Of a stretch of 19,293 nucleotides of DNA, positions 7,782 to 15,241 are shown one piece after another. A program made the translations under genes and the position numbers. Source of the stretch: Alcaligenaceae bacterium (GTDB lineage: Bacteria; Pseudomonadota; Gammaproteobacteria; Burkholderiales; Burkholderiaceae_B); the NCBI GenBank assembly GCA_947380655.1, contig CANCRX010000057.1:1-19293 (forward strand), given 5' to 3'. Each line of letters opens with the position of its first letter. The stretch's first letter is position 1. Under the pieces are notes generated by a model. It did not search any database and was not told the origin of the DNA. It saw only the letters and a list, made by a program, of their open reading frames with translations.

Positions 7782-8738
7782 TTGTCGCAAGTCTTTTTCG
7801 GTATTGACCAATTCGGTGCGATACGCATCCGGTGCCAGATAACGCACTGGTGCAAACATCTCGCCAGCCTGTTTGATATATGCGGGATCGGCTGCAGCTT
7901 GCGCGATCGCCTTCACCAGTTTGATACGCACCTCCTCAGGCAGTCCCTTTGGTGCAGCCAGACCACGCAGGGAAGCCGACTCCATGTTGTAGCCTTGTTC
8001 AATAAACGTCGGGACATTGGGCGCGAGCGTTGTACGCTCTTTAGACATCTGGCCCAGAATACGAATCGGACTGCCGCCCTTGATGTACTGCAAAGCCTCG
8101 CCGACGTTAATCGCACCAACCACCAATTGATCAGAGGCAAGCGCTGCTCGCACTTCTCCTGAGCCCTTATATGGAACATGCGTCATTTTCAGACCTGAGG
8201 CTTTAGCAAAAATCAGCATCGACAAATGATCATCTGAACCGACGCCAGTGGTGCCCACGGTCACCTTGCCAGGATTGGCTTTGGCAAAGTCAGCCAGTTC
8301 TTTAAGCGTACGGATGGGATTCGAGCTGTTGACAGTGAACGCACCCGGATCGTCGATCAGATTACCCAACAGGTCATAGCTCTGCCAAGTGAAGGTCGTC
8401 TCACGCTCAATCGGAATGGAAATCATATTGGGCGTATTTAAAAAGCCGATGGTATAGCCATCCGCCGGGGCTTTCGCTAACTCCGCAAAACCGATTCCGC
8501 CTCCGGCTCCCAACTTATTCGATACGACTATTCTTGCGCCATTGCCGAGATACTTTTCGATATAGGGCGCAATCAATCGTGCCACCAGATCCGTACCACC
8601 ACCCGGCGCATAGGCCACGATCATGGTAATAGGACGCTCAGGGTATGGCGCTGCGATTGCCGTATGAGAAATACTCACTGCCGATAAAACTGTCGCAAGC
8701 CCAGCCGTGCACAACATTTTTAGTGTTTTTTTCATCAT
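7752..8738 (-). CDS. TctC/Bug-family periplasmic carboxylate receptor
   Basis: This is a secreted solute-binding protein of the tripartite tricarboxylate transporter family (328 aa, normal length). Residues 1-29/30 form a signal peptide: Lys-rich start, hydrophobic core, AIA-A cleavage region. The mature part opens with PYPERPITMIVAYAPGGGTD, typical of this family. Further family segments are VPYKGSGE and GLAAPKGLP. Members bind carboxylates in the periplasm, and the ligand cannot be predicted here. No tctA/tctB membrane genes are nearby, which is common for the many orphan receptors of Burkholderiales. AGGAG six bases before the first ATG supports this start over the ATG directly after it. 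It lies 30 bases after the dehydrogenase gene and is probably last in that operon. No terminator is visible after it, since it runs into pabBC. Confidence 0.92.
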   Translation of the reverse strand: MMKKTLKMLCTAGLATVLSAVSISHTAIAAPYPERPITMIVAYAPGGGTDLVARLIAPYIEKYLGNGARIVVSNKLGAGGGIGFAELAKAPADGYTIGFLNTPNMISIPIERETTFTWQSYDLLGNLIDDPGAFTVNSSNPIRTLKELADFAKANPGKVTVGTTGVGSDDHLSMLIFAKASGLKMTHVPYKGSGEVRAALASDQLVVGAINVGEALQYIKGGSPIRILGQMSKERTTLAPNVPTFIEQGYNMESASLRGLAAPKGLPEEVRIKLVKAIAQAAADPAYIKQAGEMFAPVRYLAPDAYRTELVNTEKDLRQLWKEVPWKE

Positions 8739-8768
8739 GGGTGTCTCCTTATATTTGTTATATATACA

Positions 8769-9794
8769 TCAACCGAACAAACGTTTCATACGTTCCTGAT
8801 AAATAGGCCAGACCTCCGGATTAATGATCCGGGGACCCATTTCGCCCCGCACCAGCGCTTCAATCTGATCCGCAGCCATTGTGGCAGCATTACGCCGTGC
8901 CTCATGCGTCACACCCGCGGTGTGATATGTGGCCGTTACATTGGGAAGTAACAACAAAGGATTATCCCGAGCAGGAGGTTCGACCGACCAGACATCGAGT
9001 CCGGCACCTGACAGATGTTTATCTCGCAGCGCCTCGTATAGGGCCTGCTCATCGTGAATCCCACCACGGGCAGTCGACAGGAATACGGCACCCTTTTTCA
9101 TGGCGCGATACTGATCTGCCGCAAAATAATTAAGCGTATCGGGATTACGCGGACAGTGCACCGATACCACGTCAGCCTGTTTGAGCAACTCGTTAAAACT
9201 GACCGGTGTCGCACCACGATTTTTAATTTCCTCGGACGACAAATTCGGATCATGTCCGATTACGTTCATCCCGAAGGCCTGTGCGAGACGAGCAACACGC
9301 CGACCGATATTACCCATCCCTACGATACCGATCGTCAATCCACGTATCTCGTTACCCATCAGATCTTCACGCGTTGTGTAGTTCGCGGCGCGCATCACAC
9401 GATCGCATTCGGTAATACGGTGTTTGACGGACAAGAGCAAACCCATCGCGTGCTCAGCAACCGAATCCGCATTACAGCCAGACTGATTGACCACCAGCAC
9501 ACCATGTTTATTGCATGCAGCTACGTCGACCGGATCGTAACCAGCCCCTGAGCTTGAAGCACAGAGGAGATTCGGAGTCTTTTTAATCAACTCCTCTGTT
9601 ACCCACCACTGAGGTGGTACTTCATCCCGAGCGGCGAGAATATGATAGAAATTTGCGTCCTTGAATACTTCAAAGTTTTTCTGGTCATCATCACTTTGTT
9701 TGAGCACAGACAGTTCGATATCCGAGACCTTGCCTATCTGCTCATCAAACGCCGGATTCAACCAAAAATCAAAACGCACAACTTTCTTTTTCAT
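8769..9794 (-). CDS. D-isomer-specific 2-hydroxyacid dehydrogenase
   Basis: This is an NAD(P)-dependent 2-hydroxyacid dehydrogenase related to SerA and glyoxylate reductases (341 aa). The nucleotide-binding loop GMGNIG lies at 159-164. The catalytic triad expected for the family is present: R243 (TARGG), E272 (SVEPP) and H291 (YHTAG). An ACT regulatory domain is absent and the chain is too short for long-form phosphoglycerate dehydrogenase, so serine biosynthesis is unlikely. The start is the ATG at 9794, preceded by GGTGGAG. In-frame TTG (9806) and GTG (9803) codons upstream have no ribosome-binding site. It sits between an RraA-like aldolase gene and a TctC receptor gene, suggesting that it interconverts an oxo-acid and a hydroxy-acid of the same pathway. 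The substrate is unknown. Confidence 0.92.
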   Translation of the reverse strand: MKKKVVRFDFWLNPAFDEQIGKVSDIELSVLKQSDDDQKNFEVFKDANFYHILAARDEVPPQWWVTEELIKKTPNLLCASSSGAGYDPVDVAACNKHGVLVVNQSGCNADSVAEHAMGLLLSVKHRITECDRVMRAANYTTREDLMGNEIRGLTIGIVGMGNIGRRVARLAQAFGMNVIGHDPNLSSEEIKNRGATPVSFNELLKQADVVSVHCPRNPDTLNYFAADQYRAMKKGAVFLSTARGGIHDEQALYEALRDKHLSGAGLDVWSVEPPARDNPLLLLPNVTATYHTAGVTHEARRNAATMAADQIEALVRGEMGPRIINPEVWPIYQERMKRLFG

Positions 9795-9797
9795 ATG

Positions 9798-9804
9798 CTC
9801 CACC
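9798..9804 (-). promoter_or_regulatory. Ribosome-binding site deciding the dehydrogenase start
   Basis: GGTGGAG on the minus strand ends three bases before the ATG at 9794. The spacing is tight, but the upstream in-frame TTG is preceded only by an A-run, so this site favours the ATG start. Confidence 0.5.
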
Positions 9805-9816
9805 AATTTTTTTATG

Positions 9817-9844
9817 CGGTATCCATTATCAAGAACGGATACCG
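9817..9844. repeat. Inverted repeat between rraA-like and dehydrogenase genes
   Basis: CGGTATCC (9817-9824) and GGATACCG (9837-9844) are perfect 8-base inverted copies separated by 12 bases. They lie in the 83-base gap between the two genes. In minus-strand mRNA this would be a stem-loop about 22 bases before the dehydrogenase ATG. No U-run follows on the minus strand, so it is not a clear terminator. A transcript-stability element or an operator is possible. Confidence 0.4.
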
Positions 9845-9877
9845 TTTATGCCCTTGTCGTCAACAGCAATGCCCTAC

Positions 9878-10549
9878 TTATTTCAATACCCCTTTCGCAC
9901 GTAACACTTGGTCGACCCATGAGCGATCCAGTGTGCCTTTAGCGATTTTGGCAAGAATATCTTTTTCTTTCTTCTCGACTGCCGCCACCAGTTTGGCCAG
10001 CTCCTCAGCGATTTCAGGACGGATCGCGAGCAAGCCATCCTGATCGCCAACAATGATGTCACCTGGCTGCACAACCATTCCGTCGATTGAAACCGTGACG
10101 TTGATTTCACCTGGGCCTTCTTTGTAAGGGCCACGATGCGATATTGAACGCGCAAAAACAGGAAACTTTCCTTTACCCAGTGCATCAACGTCACGAATCG
10201 GACCGTCGATCACAAAGCCACCGATTTTTTTAGATTCTGCGAGCGTGGACATAATCTCACCGATAATCGCATTGCGCTGTAGACCGCCGGCATCCACTAC
10301 GATGATATCGCCAGGCGCAGCCATATCGATCGCCTTATGCACCATCAAATTGTCGCCTGGAGCTGTCTTGACGGTAAAAGCACGGCCAAGAATTTTGCCC
10401 CCTTTGTGAAACGGACGCAGATCCACGGTACCGTTCGTACGATTCATCACATCGCTGATATTCGCGACAGCAAATTTGGCAAACTTTTTCAGCGTCGCTG
10501 CGCTGACAGTGTGCTTATGTGTATTGATTTGAAATCCAAGTTCTGCCAT
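9878..10549 (-). CDS. RraA-family aldolase/decarboxylase
   Basis: This is a 223-residue member of the RraA / 4-hydroxy-4-methyl-2-oxoglutarate aldolase family, once annotated as demethylmenaquinone methyltransferase-like. Enzymes of this type are divalent-metal-dependent lyases that cleave 4-hydroxy-2-oxo-acids to pyruvate, and many also decarboxylate oxaloacetate. The family core is visible: GEIM at 97-100, then DGPIRD at 115-120 with the Arg-Asp pair (R119, D120), and GDQDG at 168-172. The C-terminus is a charged helical tail. AGGAG five bases before the ATG supports the start. Its neighbours are hydroxyacid redox enzymes and a carboxylate receptor, so a catabolic lyase role is more likely than the RNase E inhibitor role of E. 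coli RraA. Substrate not determined. Confidence 0.9.
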   Translation of the reverse strand: MAELGFQINTHKHTVSAATLKKFAKFAVANISDVMNRTNGTVDLRPFHKGGKILGRAFTVKTAPGDNLMVHKAIDMAAPGDIIVVDAGGLQRNAIIGEIMSTLAESKKIGGFVIDGPIRDVDALGKGKFPVFARSISHRGPYKEGPGEINVTVSIDGMVVQPGDIIVGDQDGLLAIRPEIAEELAKLVAAVEKKEKDILAKIAKGTLDRSWVDQVLRAKGVLK

Positions 10550-10596
10550 GTCTGCTCCTAGTTGGGTATGTATAAGTGAATCATTCGTGGGGAAAA

Positions 10597-10602
10597 ATTA
10601 TA
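10597..10602 (-). promoter_or_regulatory. Candidate -10 element for the rraA-like operon
   Basis: The minus strand reads a perfect TATAAT here, in the 64-base gap between the alpha-hydroxy-acid oxidase stop and the RraA-like gene. Transcription would start near 10590, leaving a leader of about 40 bases before the AGGAG-led ATG. No good -35 is seen 16-18 bases upstream, so an activator may be needed, or the match may be chance in an AT-rich gap. Confidence 0.35.
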
Positions 10603-10613
10603 TTTCTATCTAG

Positions 10614-11801
10614 TTAGCCACGTTTCGCGACATGTAGCAAGCACGCGGGGTTCAGCTCTTCCAGAGTATTGACCCCCATCATCGCCATATTCCTAGAAAT
10701 TTCTTGTTGTAATAAAGAGATCGCATGTTCGACACCCGCTTCGCCCCCCACTGCCGCAGCATAATTAAAGGGCCGTCCCAGAAATACACATTTCGCTCCC
10801 ATGGCCAGCGCTTTGAGTACATCGCCACCGCGACGCACGCCACTGTCGAGCATCACTGGTCCATTCTTAAACTGCTCAAGGATCTGCGGCAGCACGCGCA
10901 AAGGTGCGGTTGCGCTGTCAAGCTGACGTCCACCGTGATTTGAAACAATCAAACCATCCATACCGTACTGGCGCGCAAGCGCCGCATCCGCCGGATGCAA
11001 AATCCCCTTGATCACCATCGGACCTTTCCAGCGGGCACGGATTTCTTTCACATGCTGCCAGGTGAGATGGCCACGCGTTGAAAAATCGCGCATGACATTG
11101 GCAGACATGATAGGTGCCCCACGGGTGGCAAACGAATTTTCAAAGTGTGGCATGCCATGTCGCACCAGTGTTTTCAAAAAAGTACCGAACAACCATCTGG
11201 GATGACTCACGCCATCCCAGGCTAGTCTCAAACTAGGTCGTAATGGGGTAGAAAAGCCAGTACGTACGTTGTTTTCCCGATTCGCGGAGGAGGCTGTATC
11301 TACCGTGACTACCAGAGTTTTAAAACCCGCGGCAGCAACGCGATCGATCAGTGGCGCAATTTGCTCAACTTTACCTGGCAGATAGGCCTGAAACCAGGTG
11401 TTAGGTGCAGCCTCAGCGACCTCTTCCATTCTGATCAGTGATGAACCACTCATAATGGCAGGTATGTTTGCACGCTGGGCTGCCTGCGCAATCACCACAT
11501 CACCACGATAAGCAGACATGGACGTGATACCCATAGGTGCCGTGCCGAAGGGCATGCTGTATTGATGACCAAACAAGCTCACGTCCTGTGTTCGCCTGGA
11601 GATATCGATCAAGACCCGCGGAATAAATTCATATTCTGAAAACACGTCACGATTGCCGCGCAGCGAGTGACAGTCTTCACACGCGCCAGACACATATCCG
11701 AAAATAGGTCGTGGTAAACGTTTCGCCGCTTCAGTCTCAAAGTCGGCAAGTGACAAAATTTTTGAAAGGCTACGTGGTGCTTTAGTTTGGTTCTTGTTCA
11801 T
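10614..11801 (-). CDS. FMN-dependent alpha-hydroxy-acid oxidase/dehydrogenase (LldD/glycolate oxidase family)
   Basis: This TIM-barrel flavoenzyme (395 aa) oxidises an L-2-hydroxy acid to the 2-oxo acid. Family features in order: FGYVSGACED, the FMN-contacting PMG and SGSS segments, QAYLPGK, VDTASSANRE, K265 (VIKGIL), H289 and R292 (SNHGGRQLD), then DSGVRRGGD and GRPF. The K-to-H spacing of 24 and H-to-R of 3 match spinach glycolate oxidase (K230, H254, R257). The start is the ATG at 11801, which overlaps the tcdA stop as ATGA. A longer frame to 11906 only adds residues read from tcdA DNA. The VDTASSANRE segment differs from the usual VDTPVxGxRE. L-lactate, mandelate or another hydroxy acid are all possible substrates. 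It lies just upstream of the RraA-like gene. Confidence 0.9.
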   Translation of the reverse strand: MNKNQTKAPRSLSKILSLADFETEAAKRLPRPIFGYVSGACEDCHSLRGNRDVFSEYEFIPRVLIDISRRTQDVSLFGHQYSMPFGTAPMGITSMSAYRGDVVIAQAAQRANIPAIMSGSSLIRMEEVAEAAPNTWFQAYLPGKVEQIAPLIDRVAAAGFKTLVVTVDTASSANRENNVRTGFSTPLRPSLRLAWDGVSHPRWLFGTFLKTLVRHGMPHFENSFATRGAPIMSANVMRDFSTRGHLTWQHVKEIRARWKGPMVIKGILHPADAALARQYGMDGLIVSNHGGRQLDSATAPLRVLPQILEQFKNGPVMLDSGVRRGGDVLKALAMGAKCVFLGRPFNYAAAVGGEAGVEHAISLLQQEISRNMAMMGVNTLEELNPACLLHVAKRG

Positions 11802-12634
11802 TTTGTAATTGGTTGTCTGATTGCAAGAATAGTACTGATCGCTTCTGCGGCTGCTGCAAAACCCATTGATGCCGTGACAGTAACGCTTGAACCATACCCA
11901 GCGCAAGCCAGGCCTTGAAGAGGGGCACCCGTATCGGCGTGAGCTTCAGATTCGTTGCTCTGCCAGGCAGAGGGCAAAATTGTCGGTTGGTCAATCCATA
12001 AAACCCGAACACCCATTTTGGGAACACGTTTTTTTATTTTCCCTGCCTCATTCGCGGCTCTTGCAAAACCATGCTCGCGGCGAAGCATATTGCGCATCCG
12101 GCCCAGCAATGCATCATGGGTGGCTTCTGATAGATCACCCGCGCGCAATGAGAGCATATTGGTCTTACCTCCTGCCCCGCCACAAACAAGTAAGGGTTGC
12201 TTGCGCTGCCTGGCTTGTAAAACCATCGCGATTTTTGCCGGCACCTGATCGGTACAGTCCAAGACATAGTCGATTGACTCGTGCAGCAACTCAGCGACAT
12301 TGTCTGGAGTCAAAAAATCATCTACCAGTTCAAGTTTGCAATCAGCATTGATACCTTGAATACGTGCACCCATTGCTTCAATCTTTGCTTGCCCTAGCGT
12401 TTGTGTCAGCGCCTGGACCTGACGATTCACGTTAGATTCTGCAACATGATCCATGTCGATCAACGTCAAACCGCCTATGCCGCTTCGTGCGAGTGCTTCG
12501 GCCGCCCAGGATCCGACACCTCCGATTCCCACAACAGCCACGCGCGCATGCTGCAATGCAATATTCGCATCCGGCCCGTATAACCTGGACAGTCCGCCAA
12601 AGCGGCGTTCGACATCATTCGATATGTCTTTCAT
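11798..12634 (-). CDS. tcdA: tRNA threonylcarbamoyladenosine dehydratase TcdA
   Basis: This is an E1-like ThiF-superfamily enzyme (278 aa) that uses ATP to cyclise t6A at position 37 of ANN-decoding tRNAs to ct6A. The ATP-binding loop GIGGVG lies at 36-41. The acidic/Asn segment DMDHVAESNVNRQ (60-72) and the DCTDQVPAK segment follow, as usual for the TcdA/CsdL branch. The C-terminal KMGVRVLW and the GYGSSVTVTASMGF hydrophobic tail also fit this family. Start choice is uncertain: an ATG at 12634 and a TTG two codons earlier (12640) both lack a clear Shine-Dalgarno sequence, and the ATG is preferred. Its partner CsdA/CsdE genes are not in the window. The stop overlaps the start of the alpha-hydroxy-acid oxidase gene (ATGA), so the two are probably cotranscribed despite unrelated functions. 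Confidence 0.92.
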   Translation of the reverse strand: MKDISNDVERRFGGLSRLYGPDANIALQHARVAVVGIGGVGSWAAEALARSGIGGLTLIDMDHVAESNVNRQVQALTQTLGQAKIEAMGARIQGINADCKLELVDDFLTPDNVAELLHESIDYVLDCTDQVPAKIAMVLQARQRKQPLLVCGGAGGKTNMLSLRAGDLSEATHDALLGRMRNMLRREHGFARAANEAGKIKKRVPKMGVRVLWIDQPTILPSAWQSNESEAHADTGAPLQGLACAGYGSSVTVTASMGFAAAAEAISTILAIRQPITK

Positions 12635-12664
12635 TAACAATTTTTTAAAAAGCTACCCGGCACA

Positions 12665-12760
12665 ATGCCGCTAAACGTGAATGAGGCATTTTTGCACGTT
12701 CCAGAAGAAAAAAACGACCTCGCACTCGACAAGAGGCTGTTAGAGGGACACAATTTGTAA
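12665..12760 (+). CDS. Possible 31-codon leader ORF upstream of the MFS gene
   Basis: The 134-base gap between tcdA and the MFS gene holds an ATG-to-TAA frame of 31 codons that fills most of it and ends 8-14 bases before the MFS start, in a different frame. The peptide is acidic to mixed (EEKNDLALDKRLLEG in its second half). No ribosome-binding site is visible before its ATG, and it resembles nothing I know. It may be a chance frame or a leader peptide. Confidence 0.2.
   Translation: MPLNVNEAFLHVPEEKNDLALDKRLLEGHNL
12726..12754 (+). promoter_or_regulatory. Candidate sigma-70 promoter for the MFS gene
   Basis: TCGACA (12726-12731) matches the -35 consensus at five of six positions. After exactly 17 bases comes CACAAT (12749-12754), which matches the -10 at four of six. 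Transcription would start near 12761, giving a very short leader before the MFS start. It would exclude the 31-codon ORF from the mRNA. Weak evidence. Confidence 0.25.
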
Positions 12761-12774
12761 AGAATAACGTGAGC

Positions 12775-13992
12775 ATGTTGCCTTCCCTTCATCCCCCTTC
12801 AAATAAACCGTCCGCTTCGGCTGGCGCGGGGATGCTTTGCCTGCTGATCATGCTCATACACATCACCATCTCTGGTGGTCGTATCGCCGTCACGCTCACT
12901 GCCCTGAACTTACAGCGCTCGACCCTGGAGGTCGGCATCCTGATCGCAGTATTCGCATTGCTACCCGCTCTTTTTTCCGTCAAGGCAGGCCAGCTGATCG
13001 ATAAGATCGGTCCGTGGAAACCAATGCGGGCGAGCGCGATCAGCGTCATTGTCGGAGCACTTTTGCCCTTTATCTGGCAAGCCCTGACTAGTTTGATTCT
13101 GGCTGCCATCTTTATTGGCGTTGGCCACATGATTTTCCAGATCGCTATTCAGCGACAGATGGGCCAGGGTACCGCGCAAGAGAAGCTCAAAAATTTTTCC
13201 TGGCTGTCCCTCTCCATGGCCACCTCCGGTCTGATCGGACCTCTCGTTGCAGGAATCTCGATCGATCACCTTGGGCATCGCTTTGTGTTTGCGCTGCTGG
13301 CCCTTTCACCTGTCGCCTGCCTGATTGGTTTGTTCCGTATGCGCAAGTATTTACTTGCCTCTCATACTAAAAGCACCACCCCAAAAGAAAAACGCAGCGC
13401 GATGGACCTGCTGGCGATTCCACAACTCAGACGCGTATTTGCCGCCAACATGCTGACTTCTGTGGCATGGGACACCCATATGTTTGTATTACCAATTTTT
13501 GGCGTGGGTATCGGCTTATCGGCAACCACGATTGGTCTGATTATTTCCTGCTTTGCCGCGGCAACTATAGTGATACGAATTGGCATACCTTTCATTCAGC
13601 GCCACTTAAGCCCTTGGAAACTCATTCACATCACCATGGTTGCAGCCGGGTTGAATTATGTGATTTATCCGTTTTTTACTCAGGTCTGGATTCTGATGGT
13701 TTTGTCTTTCTTACTGGGTCTGGCACTAGGGTCTACTCAGCCCGGCATCCTCGCCCTGCTTCAACAGCATGCACCTCCAGGCAGAGCGGGCGAAGCGTTC
13801 GGAATCAGGATGGCCTTAATTAATACTTGCCAGGTCACGCTTCCTTTGACTTTTGGAGCGCTTGGTTCCGCCATCGGTGTGATGCCCTTGTTCTGGATCA
13901 CTGCGCTCGGTCTGGGTGGTGGTCGATGGTTTACACGCAATGCAGAATCAGAAGCGCCCCCATCTAATATCGAATTACCCTCTAAATCCTGA
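12775..13992 (+). CDS. MFS transporter
   Basis: This is a polytopic inner-membrane protein of the major facilitator superfamily, about 405 aa, with roughly twelve hydrophobic segments. A basic loop GQLIDKIGPWKP near 72-83 sits where the motif A loop between helices 2 and 3 is expected. A charged stretch of about 20 residues (RMRKYLLAS onward, near 188-210) is the usual cytoplasmic loop between the two six-helix halves. No ligand-specific signature is recognisable, so the substrate is unknown; drug or metabolite efflux are both possible. The start could be this ATG or the GTG two codons earlier (12769). Neither has a convincing Shine-Dalgarno sequence. The gene ends five bases before the chaC-like gene. 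Confidence 0.88.
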   Translation: MLPSLHPPSNKPSASAGAGMLCLLIMLIHITISGGRIAVTLTALNLQRSTLEVGILIAVFALLPALFSVKAGQLIDKIGPWKPMRASAISVIVGALLPFIWQALTSLILAAIFIGVGHMIFQIAIQRQMGQGTAQEKLKNFSWLSLSMATSGLIGPLVAGISIDHLGHRFVFALLALSPVACLIGLFRMRKYLLASHTKSTTPKEKRSAMDLLAIPQLRRVFAANMLTSVAWDTHMFVLPIFGVGIGLSATTIGLIISCFAAATIVIRIGIPFIQRHLSPWKLIHITMVAAGLNYVIYPFFTQVWILMVLSFLLGLALGSTQPGILALLQQHAPPGRAGEAFGIRMALINTCQVTLPLTFGALGSAIGVMPLFWITALGLGGGRWFTRNAESEAPPSNIELPSKS

Positions 13993-13997
13993 ACGGC

Positions 13998-14657
13998 ATG
14001 CCCACTCAATCGCCCGCCCCCACCCCGCCTGCTGCTGATACGTTTAAGCGCTGGACCGAAGTTGAACGTCAGGCCTCCCTCGAATCCTCCCTTGCCCACT
14101 GGACCGGTGAACAGGATGTTTGGATTTTTGGGTACGGCTCACTGATTTGGCGTCCTGAGTTTGATTTCATCGAAAGTCGCTTAGCAAAACTTGATCACCA
14201 TCACCGTTCCCTGTGTCTATGGTCTCGGATCAATCGTGGCACGCCTGAGGTTCCTGGTCTGGTCTTTGGGCTGGAACGCGGTGGCGAAGGCTGCGGTGGC
14301 ATGGTTTTCCGAATACCCGCTCAGCGCGTAAAGGAAACATTCAGCACAGTCTGGGTAAGAGAAATGTCTACAGGTGCTTATCACCCACAATGGCTGGATT
14401 GCGAGACAGATCAAGGTCAAGTCTCAGCACTAACCTTCGTAATCAATCAGCAAGCAAGCAGTTATGTTCCAGAACCTCACCCCGACAAACTGGTAGAAAT
14501 CATTCACCGGGCAGAGGGCACTTACGGCAGTTGCTATGACTATGTCATGCAAACTGCGTTCGCCCTCAAGCAAGCAGGTATCTGCGACCAACGCCTTGCC
14601 ACACTAGCCGCTCGCCTGGAGGCACATCGTTTGAATTCTTCCGGTTCAATTGAGTGA
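13998..14657 (+). CDS. chaC: ChaC-type gamma-glutamylcyclotransferase
   Basis: This 219-residue cytosolic enzyme belongs to the ChaC family, which splits glutathione into 5-oxoproline and Cys-Gly. The substrate-binding loop VWIFGYGSLIW lies at about 41-51 (YGSL at 46-49). The expected catalytic glutamate is E122 in VWVREM. The segments RINRGTPEVPGLVFGL and AEGTYGSCYDYV also fit ChaC proteins. The first 30 residues, Pro/Ala/Thr-rich then charged, are an extension with no recognised role. The gene starts five bases after the MFS stop with no clear ribosome-binding site, so translation probably depends on coupling to the MFS gene. E. coli chaC was first named from its position beside a cation transporter; here the neighbour is an MFS protein. 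Confidence 0.88.
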   Translation: MPTQSPAPTPPAADTFKRWTEVERQASLESSLAHWTGEQDVWIFGYGSLIWRPEFDFIESRLAKLDHHHRSLCLWSRINRGTPEVPGLVFGLERGGEGCGGMVFRIPAQRVKETFSTVWVREMSTGAYHPQWLDCETDQGQVSALTFVINQQASSYVPEPHPDKLVEIIHRAEGTYGSCYDYVMQTAFALKQAGICDQRLATLAARLEAHRLNSSGSIE

Positions 14658-14659
14658 GC

Positions 14660-14734
14660 ATGCCGCAGACTGACACGTTACACTTAGCAAGCACAACAAA
14701 ACCTCACCTAAAAACTGGACGGCTATACACATGA
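14660..14734 (+). CDS. Possible 24-codon coupling ORF between chaC and the flavin reductase
   Basis: An ATG two bases after the chaC stop opens a 24-codon frame. It ends in TGA overlapping the flavin reductase ATG as ATGA. A TTGAG-like sequence five bases before its ATG could bind the ribosome. The peptide has many Thr, Leu and basic residues and no recognisable family. The exact fit to the 73-base gap suggests a translational bridge, but a chance frame of this length is easily possible. Confidence 0.25.
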   Translation: MPQTDTLHLASTTKPHLKTGRLYT

Positions 14735-15234
14735 GCGCTGCGCCGCCATCATTTGATTCACCATACTTTCGTGCGGCCCTCGGACGCTTCCCCACTGGCG
14801 TGACGATTGTTACTGCCGAAAAGGACGACAACAGCCATGTTGGTTTGACCGTCAGCTCCTTTAACTCAGTTTCTCTTGATCCACCGCTGATCGTCTGGAG
14901 CTTGTCCCGAGGATCTTCGTCGCTTGCAGCAATCGAGCATTGCGAACGCTATGTGATCCATGTGCTGGGCTCAGATCAGATGTCACTGGCAGGTCGATTT
15001 GCACGCGGCACCGCAAAAGAACGTTTTGCAGATGTACCCATGACCAAAGCACCAAACGGTGCGCCGAAACTTGATACGCCCTGCGCGGCATGGTTTGAGT
15101 GTTTTAACCGTAGCCGCTATGACGAAGGCGATCACATTATTTTTGTTGGCCAGGTTGAACACTGCGGCCACTCTGACGAATTGCCCCTTGTTTATCACGC
15201 AGGTGGCTATGACCTAACCCCCAAAAAGTCTTAA
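14731..15234 (+). CDS. Flavin reductase domain protein (FMN-binding split barrel)
   Basis: This 167-residue protein belongs to the flavin-reductase-like family that supplies reduced FMN or FAD to two-component monooxygenases. Diagnostic segments are GRFPTGVTIVTA near 18-29, GLTVSSFNSVSLDPPL near 38-53 (flavin binding), an ERF segment near 92, and the late GDHIIFVGQVEH with LVYHAGGY. Length is normal for the stand-alone reductase component. No monooxygenase partner lies in the window; the next gene encodes an FAD oxidoreductase of a different type. A weak GGACGG about nine bases before the ATG may serve as ribosome-binding site. The gene ends seven bases before the FAD oxidoreductase, so they are cotranscribed. 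Confidence 0.9.
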   Translation: MSAAPPSFDSPYFRAALGRFPTGVTIVTAEKDDNSHVGLTVSSFNSVSLDPPLIVWSLSRGSSSLAAIEHCERYVIHVLGSDQMSLAGRFARGTAKERFADVPMTKAPNGAPKLDTPCAAWFECFNRSRYDEGDHIIFVGQVEHCGHSDELPLVYHAGGYDLTPKKS

Positions 15235-15241
15235 ATTCAGC

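Noticed and set aside
9837..9870. TTGACG as a -35 for the dehydrogenase gene on the minus strand
   Set aside because: No -10-like hexamer lies 16-18 bases downstream of it.
10558..10584. 8-codon frame before the RraA-like gene, ending in the TAG that touches AGGAG
   Set aside because: Too short to separate from chance and it has no ribosome-binding site.
11802..11906. N-terminal extension of the alpha-hydroxy-acid oxidase
   Set aside because: The extra 35 residues are tcdA sequence read in another frame, and the ATG overlapping the tcdA stop gives a normal family length.
12665..12697. AATGCC/GGCATT stem followed by a T-run between tcdA and the MFS gene
   Set aside because: It has a six-base stem with a 15-base loop, and no plus-strand gene ends before it, so a terminator makes no sense here.
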